Shown here piece by piece: positions 49,042 through 57,645 of a DNA stretch of 64,000 nucleotides. Source of the stretch: Ogataea parapolymorpha DL-1. Lineage: Eukaryota > Ascomycota > Pichiomycetes > Pichiales > Pichiaceae. The notes below the pieces were generated by a model, which worked only from the letters and a program-made list of their open reading frames with translations, was not told the DNA's origin and ran no database searches. The DNA lies in assembly GCF_000187245.1 (NCBI RefSeq), contig NC_027862.1, positions 186,001-250,000 on the forward strand, written 5' to 3'. Position 1 is the first letter of the stretch. Every line of letters begins with the position of its first letter. The position numbers and the translations under genes were made by a program.

Positions 49042-50613
49042 ATGTCTTTAGCAGATTCAGTATCGTCTCTGAGCTCGCTGCCATCGGGCTGGATAGTGCA
49101 AAAATTCGGCGGAACCAGCGTCGGCAAGTTCCCCGAGCAGATATGTGAGGACATCGTGAAAGCGTACAACGAGAGCCACCAGGTGGTGGTGGTTTGCAGT
49201 GCTAGATCCACGCACCTCAAGTCGGAGGGCACCACCACGCGACTGCTTCTGGCCGCAGAGTACGCGGCGGATGAGAAGAAAGAAGAGTTTCTGGAGGTTT
49301 TGCGGCTTGTGGAGGAGGACCACGTCAACAACGCTAGAGAGAAAATTAAAAACGCTGAGCTTAGAGAACGGCTCATCAACGAGACCAAGGAGGAGATCGA
49401 GCACGTGACACGGCTTTTGGACGCGTGTCTGATCATCGGCGAGGTCAGTGCCAAGTCGAACGACGTGGTCATGGCGTGCGGCGAGAAATTGAGCTGCCGA
49501 TTTATGAGTTATTTGTTGCAGGACAGAGGGGTCAAGGCGCGGTATGTGGACCTGTCGATGGTGGCGTCGGACATGGAGCTCAACAACGGGCTGGACGCGC
49601 ACTCGTACAAGCTGCTAGGCGAGCGGTTCGCCGCAGAGGTGCGCCGGCTGCCTGAGGGCACAGTGCCTGTAATGACAGGGTTTTTTGGGCTGATTCCCGG
49701 CGGGTTATTGCGTGCTGTCGGCCGCGGTTATACCGATCTGTGTGCTGCGCTCACGGCTGTCGGGCTCGCTGCCGAGGAGCTACAGATCTGGAAAGAAGTG
49801 GACGGCATCTTCACGGCAGACCCGCGCAAGGTGCAAAAAGCCCGGCTGCTTGCGTCGGTCACGCCCGACGAGGCCGCCGAGCTCACCTACTACGGGTCCG
49901 AAGTTATACATCCGTTCACCATGGAGCAGGTTATCAAGGCGCGGATCCCAATCAGAATCAAGAACGTCATGAACCCGCAGGGCGACGGCACCATCATATA
50001 TCCCGACAATATTGGCAAGCGCGGCGAGGCGACGCCGCCGCACCCGCCGATCTCCGTCCAGAACATCCCTGCGTCCGTCTTCACAAGCAAAAAGACCGCC
50101 ACTGCCGTCACGGCCAAGTCGGACATTGCCGTGCTCAACATCCACTCCAACAAGAAGACGCTGTCGCACGGCTTTCTGGCTGGCGTGTTCACTGTTCTGG
50201 ACAAGCACAAGCTTGTCGTTGACCTGATTTCGACGTCCGAGGTGCACATTTCGATGGCGTTGCACTACACGAAGGAGCTGAAACATAACTTTGGCAAGGC
50301 GCTGGAGGAACTGAGAAAATTCGGCGACTGCGACGTCACCAAGGACTTGTGCATCGTGTCGCTCGTGGGGATCCACATGAAGCAGCTGATCGGCATTGCG
50401 GGCGCTATGTTCAAGATTCTGGCCGACGAGCGGATCAACATCGAGATGATCAGCCAGGGAGCCAACGAGATCAACATCTCGTGTGTGATCGACCGCAAGG
50501 ACGTGATCAAGGCGCTGAACGCGCTGCACGACCGGCTGCTGCTGCGGGCGTTCACGGGCGGCAGCGCGGTGGACCAGCGGCTCGAGAACCTGAAGCTGGA
50601 CGATGTAATTTAA
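49042..50613 (+). CDS. HOM3: Aspartate kinase
   Basis: A 523-residue aspartokinase, similar to yeast Hom3 (527). The N-terminal KFGGTSVGKFPEQICED begins at residue 21. The catalytic domain includes TGFFGLIPGGLLRAVGRGYTD and the ATP-site block WKEVDGIFTADPRKV. Two C-terminal ACT-type regulatory domains (around AVLNIHSNKKTLSHGFLAGV and CIVSLVGIHMKQLIGIAGAM) underlie feedback inhibition by threonine in fungi. It is the first step of the aspartate family (threonine, methionine). The coding region is strongly GC-rich relative to neighbours. Confidence 0.96.
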   Translation: MSLADSVSSLSSLPSGWIVQKFGGTSVGKFPEQICEDIVKAYNESHQVVVVCSARSTHLKSEGTTTRLLLAAEYAADEKKEEFLEVLRLVEEDHVNNAREKIKNAELRERLINETKEEIEHVTRLLDACLIIGEVSAKSNDVVMACGEKLSCRFMSYLLQDRGVKARYVDLSMVASDMELNNGLDAHSYKLLGERFAAEVRRLPEGTVPVMTGFFGLIPGGLLRAVGRGYTDLCAALTAVGLAAEELQIWKEVDGIFTADPRKVQKARLLASVTPDEAAELTYYGSEVIHPFTMEQVIKARIPIRIKNVMNPQGDGTIIYPDNIGKRGEATPPHPPISVQNIPASVFTSKKTATAVTAKSDIAVLNIHSNKKTLSHGFLAGVFTVLDKHKLVVDLISTSEVHISMALHYTKELKHNFGKALEELRKFGDCDVTKDLCIVSLVGIHMKQLIGIAGAMFKILADERINIEMISQGANEINISCVIDRKDVIKALNALHDRLLLRAFTGGSAVDQRLENLKLDDVI

Positions 50614-50652
50614 TAAGCCAAATATAACTAATTGGTAGCCAGTTATACAACG

Positions 50653-51489
50653 CTAGAACACAAAGATCTGGTCGCCCGCCTTCGACACCGGCCGGGCCTT
50701 CTTGAAGCCCAGCTCGTGCGCAGCCTTCTTCAGCGCGCTAGTCATAGGCGGTGGACCGCACAGCAGCACCTGCACGTCATCCGCCGCCGCGGCTCCGTGC
50801 TTCTCAAGCAGCTCCTTGGTTATAAATCCGGTCTCGCCTGCCCAGTCCTCCGGAGCGTTGTTCAAAACATGCACAACTTTGATGTTCGGGTGCTCCTTCT
50901 CGATCAGGTCCAGCTCCGCTTTCAGCAAAATGTCCTCGGCCGTCACATTGCCGTACAGCAGCGTCACCTTGGTTTTATCCTGCGGATTGTTGGTTATGGC
51001 CTTGATGATCTGGTACATCGGAGTTATGCCCGTGCCGCCTGCCACCATCACAAACTCGCGCACCATGTTGGGCGTGTACGTGAAGAATCCTTTCGGCCCG
51101 CGCACACGAACGTTTTCGCCCAATTTGAGCCCGTCCACGTGTTTCGAAATGTTACCCTTCTCGTAGACCTTGATCAGCAGGTCGAAATAACCCTTGGCGT
51201 CCTCATCGAGCGACATTGGCGTGTACGAGCGCACAATCTCCTTGCCGTCAATCTCGGCGCCAATCGAGATATGTTGCCCGACAGGCAGGCCCAGCACGTC
51301 GGTCGGTCTTGGGAGACCAAAGCGGAAGATGGCCGAGTTTTTGGACACAATTGTCTTCTGAATCAGCGGGAATTCCTGGAACTGGTCCGGCTTGAGGACC
51401 TTGCGCTCGCGGGTGCCGAGCGAGAAGTAGCCCACAAGAGCTGCCGCGAGCGCGGTCAGCGCAACGAGAATCAAAGTGTTGTCAGCCAT
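50653..51489 (-). CDS. CBR1: NADH-cytochrome b5 reductase
   Basis: A 278-residue enzyme. An N-terminal membrane anchor spans about residues 5-23 ([17 protein letters not shown]). The FAD motif is RSYTPMS (87-93) and the NADH motif [12 protein letters not shown] (151-162), followed by VLLCGPPPM near the C-terminus. It passes electrons from NADH to cytochrome b5 on ER or outer mitochondrial membrane, supporting desaturases and sterol enzymes, including the ERG11 pathway. It converges with HOM3 (39 bp) and diverges from SKY1. Confidence 0.95.
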   Translation of the reverse strand: MADNTLILVALTALAAALVGYFSLGTRERKVLKPDQFQEFPLIQKTIVSKNSAIFRFGLPRPTDVLGLPVGQHISIGAEIDGKEIVRSYTPMSLDEDAKGYFDLLIKVYEKGNISKHVDGLKLGENVRVRGPKGFFTYTPNMVREFVMVAGGTGITPMYQIIKAITNNPQDKTKVTLLYGNVTAEDILLKAELDLIEKEHPNIKVVHVLNNAPEDWAGETGFITKELLEKHGAAAADDVQVLLCGPPPMTSALKKAAHELGFKKARPVSKAGDQIFVF

Positions 51490-51818
51490 GATGTTTCGGA
51501 CGGGTGAAAAAGTTTATATAGGGTTCTGGCTTACGTCAGCAGACGGAAAATTGTTGCTGCATTTGGTTAAACAAACCGGCATCATAAGGGGGCCGTTCTG
51601 AATGGGTGTGGGGATGCTGCGATGTGCCGCTGCGTTCTGCAGTTTGAGCCGATAGCCGAGTAAAGGCCAGGTCGTTCGACGAGAGGGGGACGGGGTCGAC
51701 GGACGAGAAGAGGTGTAGGTCGATCGACGCAAGTTCCTCCCCCCTCCCTCCAGCATCGACGCGTCTGTGGCGTCCGCCATGTCAAGTTTTTATTAAATCA
51801 ATTTCAATACATGGGAAT
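51490..51818. promoter_or_regulatory. CBR1-SKY1 divergent intergenic region
   Basis: 329 bp between divergent start codons. Two AGGGG stress-element cores are at 51587-51591 and 51684-51688 and one ACGCGT at 51759-51764. The central part is G-rich with short imperfect repeats of GACGAGA type. A 3-codon upstream ORF (51811-51822) abuts the SKY1 start. Longer open frames here look like chance. Confidence 0.5.
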
Positions 51819-51822
51819 ATGA
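51811..51822 (+). promoter_or_regulatory. Minimal uORF overlapping the SKY1 start codon
   Basis: ATG GGA ATA TGA. The uORF stop codon shares two bases with the SKY1 ATG (ATGA), a stop-start overlap that could permit reinitiation or limit SKY1 translation, if the transcript start lies upstream. Confidence 0.45.
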
Positions 51823-53876
51823 ACAACCAAAGCCCTGCAGACGGCCATCGCACCACCCAGTCGGTGTCTGTCGGGTCGCGCACGTCGCGGTCCAGCATGG
51901 ACCGGCTGCGGTCGCTCGGGCACAGACTCTCTTTCTCTAAACATTCGCTACCGAACCCCCCTCCATACAGCAACCTGTCGTCGTCGCTGAAAGTGCAACA
52001 AACCGCTGAGCAGACGTTGGAGTACGACCCGGAGGACCTGCTGGAGTCGTCGGAGTCGGACTATGAGGAGGAGAATCTGAAAAAGGAGGAGGACGAGAAG
52101 GACTACTGCGAGGGCGGATACCATCCGACGTACGTGGGCGAGCGGTACGGCACAGAAAAACAGTACCTAATAGTGCGGAAACTGGGGTGGGGCCACTTTT
52201 CGACGGTGTGGCTCGCTTACGACTCCAAGCACCACCGGCACGTCGCTATCAAGATTGTGCGGTCGTCTAAAAACTACAGGGAGGCAGCCCTCGACGAGAT
52301 CAAGATCCTGGAGAAGATCGCGAGGGGCCCGGAATCCCATCCCGGCAAAAAGCACATTGTGCGCATGCTCGACCACTTCGTCCACGCAGGCCCCAACGGC
52401 GAGCACATCTGCATGATTTTCGAAGTTCTTGGCGAAAATATGCTCAGCCTGCTATTGCGCTACAAACAGTTCCAGAAAGAGAAAACCGAGGAGTACAAAA
52501 AAACCTCCATTTCCGACGATGAAAACATGTCGTCCGCGTCTGTGGAGCAGCACATCCACACTATCAACGACCTCACCATCCTGAAGGAGAGCTACGGCGG
52601 GCTTCCGCTGACGCTTGTGAAACAGATTGCCAAACAGCTGCTGCTGGCCCTGGACTACCTCCACCGCGAGTGCGGCATCATCCACACCGACATCAAGCCT
52701 GAAAACGTGCTGGTGGAGATCAACGATGTGGAGAAACTTGTGCAGATCCTGGAAAAGGACCGCAAGGACAAGCGACTGTCGCGGCTCATGACGTCGCGCA
52801 GCCACCAAAACTCCGACGTCGGCAAGGCAGACCGCTCGCGCTCGGTGTCCCACCGCCCCAAGCCGATTCGCTCGTCCAAGCCGCTCACGTCGCCGATCGA
52901 GACGCGCGGCTCTGTCGACAACTTCTTCCGCTCTTTCTCCTTCAGCCAGCGCAGAACAGGCTCCCACGACTCGCTCCCCCACATAAAGAGCGAGTCTGCC
53001 CCCGCGCTAAACTCGACCCCGGTGATACCGCTGCCCGCCGCCAGCCCTGCCCAGATAGCCATCTCGCCCCAGGTGATCCCCGAAGAGGAGGAGTCGTCCG
53101 AGGAAAACGAGGAGTTTGTCGACGCCGCAGAGCTGCCCGTGCCCTTTCCAGAACCGGCCGTCTCGACCCCACGGCGTGCCACGTCGCTCACCAACGATTC
53201 GCACCAGCCCGTGTCGCGACGCGAGTCCGTGCTGTCCACTGTGTCGCGACAATCTTCGACCGCCACCACGGCCGTCGACTTCGACTCGATCATCTCGGTC
53301 AAAATCGCCGATCTCGGAAACGCCTGCTGGACTAATTTGCATTACACCAACGACATCCAGACACGCCAGTACAGAGCGCCCGAGGTTATCTTGGGGGGCA
53401 AGTGGGGGTGCTCAACGGACCTGTGGTCGCTAGGGTGTTTGATATTCGAGCTTATCACCGGCGATTATCTGTTTGACCCGAAGACAGGAAGCACATACAA
53501 CAAGAACGACGACCATCTGGCGCAAATTATCGAGTTATTACAGATTTGGCCGTCCAAGGACTACTTGAAGAAGTGCAAGTACTCTCGCGAGTTTTTCGAC
53601 AAGTCCTTTCAATCGCTCAAAAACATCTCAAAGCTCAAGATCTGGACACTTCATGCTGTGCTCGTGGAGAAATACCATATCGAAGAACCACTCGCTTACG
53701 ACATATCAAAGTTTCTACTGGCAATGCTTGAGTTTGAGCCCAAGCGGCGCATGGACGCAGGGTCCCTAAGTAATCACCCCTGGCTCGCGGACTGCTTGGC
53801 AGAGGAGCACGTGGACCGTGAATTTGGGCTGCGAGGGCAGGACATCAAGGGATGGGCCAGCGAATGGAGCGAGTAG
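51819..53876 (+). CDS. SKY1: SR-protein kinase Sky1
   Basis: A 685-residue split kinase. The N-lobe starts at about residue 120 (RKLGWGHFSTVWLAYD) with Lys144 in AIKIVRS. The catalytic loop is HTDIKPENVL (Asp291), and the kinase insert runs from about 305 to 490, rich in Ser/Pro/acidic residues. The activation segment starts at KIADLGNACW (Asp498) and continues to YRAPEVILG. This split arrangement with HTDIKPEN and DLGNACW is specific to the SRPK family. It phosphorylates SR/RS-type mRNA-binding proteins such as Npl3 and regulates their nuclear import and ion homeostasis. A tiny uORF overlaps the ATG. Confidence 0.96.
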   Translation: MNNQSPADGHRTTQSVSVGSRTSRSSMDRLRSLGHRLSFSKHSLPNPPPYSNLSSSLKVQQTAEQTLEYDPEDLLESSESDYEEENLKKEEDEKDYCEGGYHPTYVGERYGTEKQYLIVRKLGWGHFSTVWLAYDSKHHRHVAIKIVRSSKNYREAALDEIKILEKIARGPESHPGKKHIVRMLDHFVHAGPNGEHICMIFEVLGENMLSLLLRYKQFQKEKTEEYKKTSISDDENMSSASVEQHIHTINDLTILKESYGGLPLTLVKQIAKQLLLALDYLHRECGIIHTDIKPENVLVEINDVEKLVQILEKDRKDKRLSRLMTSRSHQNSDVGKADRSRSVSHRPKPIRSSKPLTSPIETRGSVDNFFRSFSFSQRRTGSHDSLPHIKSESAPALNSTPVIPLPAASPAQIAISPQVIPEEEESSEENEEFVDAAELPVPFPEPAVSTPRRATSLTNDSHQPVSRRESVLSTVSRQSSTATTAVDFDSIISVKIADLGNACWTNLHYTNDIQTRQYRAPEVILGGKWGCSTDLWSLGCLIFELITGDYLFDPKTGSTYNKNDDHLAQIIELLQIWPSKDYLKKCKYSREFFDKSFQSLKNISKLKIWTLHAVLVEKYHIEEPLAYDISKFLLAMLEFEPKRRMDAGSLSNHPWLADCLAEEHVDREFGLRGQDIKGWASEWSE

Positions 53877-53947
53877 AGCCAAATAGAAGCGATATGCATA
53901 AAACTAAATTCTAAATTATTTTTTCGTATTTATTATAACTTTTAGTT

Positions 53948-54853
53948 ATGTCTCTGGAGCCTGCCACATCGGGAGCTGTTCGATGGAGGTCGATCAGGGG
54001 GCCAATGGAGGTGGCTCTATTTGCCAAACAGATACCCAATGGCACACGCACGTTTGCCGAGCACGTCCTGCGCGGCGACAAGATGACCATCACGAGGGTC
54101 ACCGAGAAATACATAGAGTTGACAGCCTTGGGCGGCGAGGTCATTGCGAAAGAGAGCAATTCGCGAATCCGGTTTTCGCAGCCTTACATGGTGGCTGCAG
54201 ACACGAAAAGGCCAGGAAGATACGCCATCACGCTCACCACACAGGTAGGAGACGAGTTGGCCGACTGGACCATCCTTGGCAAGGTGAGAGGCGACGCCGT
54301 ATACTGGCTGCGCAACCTAGCTGGATCGGGTACAGTGAAAGACGAGGAGGGTGTTTTGCAGTACGCGGTGAAGGGTATTGGCGGCGAGATTCTTGAAAAT
54401 GTGTGGAACATCCAGGAGGAAAAACGGGAAGCGATCCATAATACGGAGGTGAAAACGGCTCGAAAACAGGTGTCATTGAGTTTTGAGGAGGAGGAGGAGG
54501 AGGACACAACAGACGTTCAGATACGAATGCGGCCGATTAAGAAAGTGAAGCGCGCGCAAAAGAAGGAGAGGGAGGAGAAGGACAAAGCTGTGACAGAAAC
54601 GATTACAACAGTGCCAGAGACTGTATTTCCAGCAAAGAATGCAGAAGAGCCTTTGCAGAGCGCTGCCGCAGATGCCTCAGCCACCCACACAGACCCCACG
54701 CTAGAGAAACTGCGCAAGTTTCAGGAGTCGCTACGCCAACCCAACCGTTCCACCAAAAAAACGCCAACTCACAACAACGCAGAGGAGGGGATCGATGGGC
54801 TAAGTTCAGAGGACGAAGATCTCGAGTTTCTTAATCATCGCTGGAATAAATAA
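53948..54853 (+). CDS. CWC27: Degenerate cyclophilin of the Cwc27 family
   Basis: A 301-residue protein, the same length as S. cerevisiae Cwc27, starting SLEPATSGAVRWRSIRGPME, which matches the Cwc27 opening (EP.TS..V....I.GP.E). The cyclophilin-like domain covers about residues 1-165, but the usual active-site block (FHR....QGGD) is absent, here FAEHVLRGDKMTITRVTEKY. A highly charged C-terminal half follows, ending DGLSSEDEDLEFLNHRW. Cwc27 proteins are spliceosome-associated and bind Cwc22/eIF4A3 in animals. The domain loss suggests a non-catalytic scaffold. The convergent NDUFA9-like gene ends 10 bp away. Confidence 0.75.
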   Translation: MSLEPATSGAVRWRSIRGPMEVALFAKQIPNGTRTFAEHVLRGDKMTITRVTEKYIELTALGGEVIAKESNSRIRFSQPYMVAADTKRPGRYAITLTTQVGDELADWTILGKVRGDAVYWLRNLAGSGTVKDEEGVLQYAVKGIGGEILENVWNIQEEKREAIHNTEVKTARKQVSLSFEEEEEEDTTDVQIRMRPIKKVKRAQKKEREEKDKAVTETITTVPETVFPAKNAEEPLQSAAADASATHTDPTLEKLRKFQESLRQPNRSTKKTPTHNNAEEGIDGLSSEDEDLEFLNHRWNK

Positions 54854-54863
54854 ATAAATAAAA

Positions 54864-56027
54864 CTAATCCTTCATGTTGAGCAGGTCGAAGTTGTCCTTT
54901 GGTGTGTTGACAAACGCCCGTAGCTTGAGGATCTCGTCCCGGTCGTACACCGTCCTGTTGAGCGACTGTGAAGACGCCAGGATGTGTGGCTTGACGTACT
55001 TGTATAGGAAATCTGCCAGCTCGTCAGGAACCATGTCCAGGTCCTCGAATGTGAGAGCGTCAGGGTCCAGCTTGTGGTTCATGTCGGATCTAACATAGTA
55101 GTCGTAATTGATGGCTGTTAGGTTAGAGTTCAGTTTCTCGTTGAGCCAGCACCAAGCTTTGTACACAATTTCTGGTGTCGGAATCGAGTAGCCTGCTGCT
55201 GCCGGGAAGTAGCCATACATGCCGAGATGGCGGATATATTTCAGCATTTCTCTAAGCTCTGCTCTTGAATACGGCTCATTGCCGTGCAACTCGTACACTT
55301 TTCCCGTTGTGGAGTCGTCAAAGCCAATTTTCTCCAGAGCACCTGCAACTTGCAACCCGTGCGCAGGATACACAGTGCTTCTGTACTTGATGTTTTCTCC
55401 AAATCCCTGCAGGGGAAGAAGGTCGTTCAAAAACGTCGAGTTCCGGCCGTACAGCGGTCCAGGGCGCACAATCGTCACGTCTGGGAACGCCTCTCTGGCA
55501 GCGATCTCCGATTGGCCCTTGGTAGCAAAGAACTGAGACTTGGAGTTCGGGTCCGCGTTGTAGCTGGAAACATGGACCAATCGCGGAACCTCATACGCAG
55601 TGCAGAGCTCTGCAATGCGTCTGATCGACTCCACGTTCGCGTCCTCCATCGAGAAATTCTTGGTGTTCTGGTCCGACCCAATGAGGTTGAACACTATATC
55701 TGAGCGACAAACGCTCTCCTCCAGCGACCGCAGGTTTCTGATGTCGCATTCTATGTAATTGACAACTCCCAGGTCTCCCATTGGCTTGAGCTGTCTTTTT
55801 GCCATCTCGTTGCGGAACGGACACACTAGGATTGTGCCGTGTTTGGCCAGTTTCGCAACAAGGAGCCGGCCCAAAAACCCTGTTCCTCCAAAAACGGTGG
55901 CCGTGAAGCCTGTTCTGGACGAGCGGCCGCCCGAGCCCTGGAGAATCCGTGTCTCGCCCCGCCGGGTGATAGAAATGTCGCTTTTAAAGGGAAAACGGTG
56001 CACGCGACGAACAAAGGACAGGGACAT
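54864..56027 (-). CDS. Complex I 39-kDa subunit NDUFA9-like
   Basis: A 387-residue protein with an atypical short-chain dehydrogenase fold. The N-terminus carries basic residues like a mitochondrial presequence (SFVRRVHRFPFKSDISITRR). The NADPH-binding loop is ATVFGGTGFLGRLLVAKLAK, then FNLIGSDQNTKNFSM and HVSSYNADPNSKSQFFATKG, followed by VRPGPLYGRNSTFLND; all are typical of NDUFA9/NUEM. This accessory subunit binds NADPH on the matrix side of complex I near the Q module. Together with the NDUFB7-like gene it shows that the host has complex I. Confidence 0.93.
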   Translation of the reverse strand: MSLSFVRRVHRFPFKSDISITRRGETRILQGSGGRSSRTGFTATVFGGTGFLGRLLVAKLAKHGTILVCPFRNEMAKRQLKPMGDLGVVNYIECDIRNLRSLEESVCRSDIVFNLIGSDQNTKNFSMEDANVESIRRIAELCTAYEVPRLVHVSSYNADPNSKSQFFATKGQSEIAAREAFPDVTIVRPGPLYGRNSTFLNDLLPLQGFGENIKYRSTVYPAHGLQVAGALEKIGFDDSTTGKVYELHGNEPYSRAELREMLKYIRHLGMYGYFPAAAGYSIPTPEIVYKAWCWLNEKLNSNLTAINYDYYVRSDMNHKLDPDALTFEDLDMVPDELADFLYKYVKPHILASSQSLNRTVYDRDEILKLRAFVNTPKDNFDLLNMKD

Positions 56028-56201
56028 GGTGATAATTATTTATTTCTCTACTCCACTTTTTATATCGACATCCTTGCACATGTTTTTTGACACGCCAACG
56101 ATAGTCATAAGCGAACCATATTGACCAGATCCAGACCACCGCTCGCAGTCACAACCACCTGCGCTGCCTATTACACCTCTATTCACATACACCTCCCCTT
56201 C

Positions 56202-56472
56202 TCAGAAGAAGATTCTCAACACCTCAAGGACACCACCACCAACAAGCAAGAAAACAAGCAGAACTGTTGTTAGTACGTGGTGATTTGCTTCACTTACCAA
56301 TCCAGCCCGTCGACAACGGGAGTTGTTTTTTCTTCTGCAACTGTTTAGGCTTGCCAACCCGCTTTTCGTTCTTCTTTGCAAACTTCTGGTTCGCCTTTCT
56401 CTGCTGTGGGGTTTGAAGAGCCTGGTGTTAGCTGCCAGCAATGGCAAATAATAAAAATGTGTCACGTACCAT
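56202..56472 (-). CDS. YSY6: Ysy6/RAMP4-type secretory-pathway tail-anchored protein (two introns)
   Basis: Three exons on the minus strand: 56472-56470 (only the ATG), 56421-56298 and 56263-56202, giving 62 residues. The product starts MALQTPQQRKANQKFAKKNE, continues through a Lys-rich segment (RVGKPKQLQKKKQLPL) and ends in a single membrane helix LLVFLLVGGGVLEVLRIFF. The family (yeast Ysy6, 65 residues; animal RAMP4/SERP1) associates with the Sec61 translocon. Both introns are needed to join homologous sequence. The unspliced frame shows the transmembrane part but wrong residues before it. Confidence 0.88.
56264..56297 (-). other. 34-nt intron 2 of YSY6
   Basis: On the minus strand the donor is GTAAGT, the branch TACTAAC and the acceptor AACAG; the branch A is 6 nt from the last base. 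It separates exon 2 from the membrane-helix exon, phase 1. Confidence 0.88.
56422..56469 (-). other. 48-nt intron 1 of YSY6
   Basis: It directly follows the ATG. The donor is GTACGT, the branch GCTAAC and the acceptor ACCAG; the branch A is 6 nt from the last base. Confidence 0.85.
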
Positions 56473-56550
56473 CTTTTGTGCGCTGGTAAACTATTTAATT
56501 CGAATTATTCGATGTATTTGTTCAAATAAAAAAATATTATTTTCCATTTT

Positions 56551-57642
56551 ATGACCATCACTTTCTCCTATCCCCGGGAATTCGACACTTTATCCCTCGA
56601 TCCTCCACATTTCCGCTCGTCACTACTTGCGTGGGACGCTGACGGAACGCGTATTGCGTGCGCCCGCACCGACAAGTCGATTAAAGTCGCCAAATTCGAC
56701 CATATCAGACAGAAGTTCGACGACCCGGTCGTGATTACCGCGGCCCACGAGTCCCCCGTGGCCGTCCTCATATGGGAGTGCAGCAGAAATGCTCGCCTTA
56801 CCGCTATTTCGACAGACTGCACCCTCAAAGTGTGGGAAATTAAAACAAAAGCCCACAAACTGGTAAGATCGCTCAAACTCGCCAATACTGCCCCCAAACT
56901 CGCCAAATACTCCCCAGATGGCAGATATCTTGCCATTGCGGATAAAGAAGCCAACTTGATACTGCTGGACTCGTCTACTCTGCAATTGAGCACTGCTATC
57001 TCCATAAAGATGAGCTCCCAAATCGGCGACATGGACTGGGACGCAGACTCTGAAACCCTCATTTGCGGACTCACAGATGGCTCCCTGCAACTATATAGGG
57101 TCCAGAATAACAACAATCTCCACGCAATCGAACTTATCCAGTCGCTGCATCTTTCAGACTCCCCAATTGTCTCCATAAAATACATAGCAGACCGCAACCA
57201 GATCCTGGCAGCAGGCCTGGACGGCCAGCTGCTCGTGGTGGACGTGCAGCTGCTCATCTGCACAAAAAGCCTCTACAATCTTGACGACGCTCCCGTCTGC
57301 ATCGACATCCTTGCACCAGCAGTGGCGATAAGCTACCAAAATAACAACGTTCGTATATTCGATATGGACGGCGGGGAGGAGGTGCACGAGGTGAAGAACA
57401 GCAAAGGCGACAACGCGCTCGCCAAGTTCCACCCGCAATTCCGCGAAATTCTGGCCTACATTGACGGTTCCGGCAAAGCTACCGTGATGGTGGCCAAGAA
57501 GAGAACGGGGCCTGCCCGTGCCCTGCCGCGGCCTGTGTCCTCAAGAGGTAGGGGGTCTGGTCTATCAGCGTCGTCGGGCCCCTCCCGAACGATCCGCTCC
57601 GACAGGTTCGAGCGGCCCAACGCCAAGCGTCCGAAGTATTAA
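56551..57642 (+). CDS. TEX1: THO complex WD40 subunit Tex1/THOC3-like
   Basis: A 363-residue WD40 protein with about seven repeats (for example RNARLTAISTDCTLKVWEIK; AKYSPDGRYLAIADKEANLI; NNNVRIFDMDGGEEVHEV). The order and spacing, especially LAWDADGTRIACARTDKSIK near the start and LAKFHPQFREILAYIDGSGK near the end, resemble THOC3/Tex1. A C-terminal Arg/Gly-rich tail (SSRGRGSGLSASSGPSR) would fit RNA contact. THO couples transcription with mRNA export. Other WD40 genes (Bub3-like) are alternatives but lack this tail. It diverges from YSY6 over 78 bp and converges on LDB19 with 3 bp between stop codons. Confidence 0.72.
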   Translation: MTITFSYPREFDTLSLDPPHFRSSLLAWDADGTRIACARTDKSIKVAKFDHIRQKFDDPVVITAAHESPVAVLIWECSRNARLTAISTDCTLKVWEIKTKAHKLVRSLKLANTAPKLAKYSPDGRYLAIADKEANLILLDSSTLQLSTAISIKMSSQIGDMDWDADSETLICGLTDGSLQLYRVQNNNNLHAIELIQSLHLSDSPIVSIKYIADRNQILAAGLDGQLLVVDVQLLICTKSLYNLDDAPVCIDILAPAVAISYQNNNVRIFDMDGGEEVHEVKNSKGDNALAKFHPQFREILAYIDGSGKATVMVAKKRTGPARALPRPVSSRGRGSGLSASSGPSRTIRSDRFERPNAKRPKY

Positions 57643-57645
57643 ATT

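Noticed and set aside
51514..51780. Open frame of 88 codons on the minus strand in the CBR1-SKY1 gap
   Set aside because: It has low-complexity Arg/Ser/Thr/Pro composition and no domain. The region is a promoter with stress and cell-cycle elements.
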